Assembly (NCBI GenBank): GCA_902762795.1
Contig: CACWPM010000016.1
Coordinates: 51,191 to 115,190 of the forward strand
Direction: 5' to 3'
DNA length: 64,000 nt
Origin: Fibrobacter succinogenes
GTDB lineage: Bacteria > Fibrobacterota > Fibrobacteria > Fibrobacterales > Fibrobacteraceae
Part shown: one piece after another, positions 63,623 through 64,000 of the stretch
How positions within the stretch are numbered: position 1 is the stretch's first letter
How the letters are laid out: each line of letters starts with the position of its first letter
Notes under the pieces: generated by a model
Seen by the model: only the letters and a program-made list of their open reading frames with translations
The model's database searches: none
What the model was told of the DNA's origin: nothing
Program-made: the position numbers and the translations under genes

Positions 63623-63892
63623 TTGCTGAAACTCGTCATGCAGAGTCGAAGACGATGCATCCAGTGAAGTCTTGTAATGCTTTGTCACCCCGGCCGCTGT
63701 GCCGGGGTCGCCTTTTTTATATTGCGTTTATCGGGGTGTTACGGGGTGTCCCCGTTAGAAAGGGTAGCGGAAGCCCGTAAGGGCTGAAGCGAGGGGAAGA
63801 CTTGCCCCTTTCTTAATCAATTCTCTCGTCTTTCGTCTCTCGTCTCTCGTCTAATTACTAAATTTGTGCCCGTAAAATAAAAGGGACACAAT
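63623..63892. other. Intergenic region with terminator and repeats before alaS
   Basis: 270 bases: a partial GTCATGC/GTCGAAG element (63637-63660), the terminator at 63687-63718, a GC-rich stretch with small hairpins (63730-63810) and CTCGTCTTTCGTCT words (63825-63852) shared with 47230-47320. Confidence 0.5.
63687..63718 (+). terminator. Terminator after the last lipoprotein gene
   Basis: Stem ACCCCGGC/GCCGGGGT (63687-63694 with 63701-63708) followed by CGCC and six T. Confidence 0.75.
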
Positions 63893-64000
63893 ATGCCTAC
63901 AATGACTTCTGCGCAGGTGCGCGAATCTTTCATCAAGTTCTTTGAATCCAAGGGCCACCTCTTTGTGCGTTCTTCGCCGGTGGTTCCGCATGACGACCCG
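63893..64000 (+). CDS. alaS: Alanine-tRNA ligase, N-terminal start only
   Basis: The first 36 codons are visible: '[17 protein letters not shown]' followed by 'VVPHDDP', the conserved start of AlaRS, whose class II core binds Ala and ATP. ATG 63893 has AAGGGA six bases before it; ATG 63902 is a second candidate. The gene runs off the right edge. Confidence 0.92.
   Translation, partial: MPTMTSAQVRESFIKFFESKGHLFVRSSPVVPHDDP

Overview
The window is a piece of a Fibrobacter chromosome (phylum Fibrobacterota). Four things point there: a FISUMP-domain protein at 44852-46228 (the domain is named for Fibrobacter succinogenes), a circularly permuted GH16 lichenase of the F. succinogenes type at 60781-61803, many secreted lipoproteins with serine-rich linkers, and families of dispersed intergenic repeats. 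Genus is well supported; species cannot be read from the sequence.

1-33.8 kb: a metallophore locus. On the minus strand one tightly packed operon runs from about 27330 down to 1217: two YbtP/YbtQ-like ABC half-transporters, a type II thioesterase, an A-(degenerate MT)-PCP protein, two different thiazolinyl-type reductases, a TubC-Cy-A-MT-MT-PCP-TE protein (split by a one-base frameshift in an A8 tract), a stand-alone TubC-Cy protein, a Sfp-type phosphopantetheinyl transferase, an acyl/aryl-AMP ligase and a carrier-Cy-A-PCP-Cy-A-PCP protein. By eye all four A domains carry the cysteine code DLYN-x-SLIWK, so the line could build a starter capped with up to four thiazoline-type rings, of which some would be reduced and methylated. 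I infer an iron or other metal chelator of the pyochelin/yersiniabactin class, but longer and with split modules. A 5'-truncated beta-propeller protein (1-1059) may be a siderophore-binding surface lipoprotein.

Divergently, on the plus strand, lie tonB-exbB-exbD, an RND/MMPL exporter, a LolA-like periplasmic protein and a beta-barrel protein (27582-33809), then a PchR/YbtA-like AraC regulator (33895-34836). These look like the energy supply, a possible export route and the iron-responsive switch of the same locus. A shared TTAG-N6-CTAA-like motif lies before the regulator and, in part, in the divergent promoter region.

34.8-41.7 kb: two membrane GGDEF proteins (one with a degenerate active site), a YggU and a DivIVA-domain protein, then the conserved rpmH-rnpA-yidD-yidC block. 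Here L34 is only 31 residues and rnpA has no ordinary start codon.

41.8-51.3 kb: mostly single housekeeping genes: a PLD-like protein, tcdA, sufS, the FISUMP protein, epmA, a TlpA-like thioredoxin, pilT-pilC and pflA.

51.6-64 kb: an unknown lipoprotein, a metallo-beta-lactamase-fold hydrolase, three palindrome-ended repeats, a tandem duplication of subtilase-like proteins that seem to lack the catalytic triad, pflB, the GH16 lipoprotein, three unknown small lipoproteins and the first codons of alaS at the right edge.
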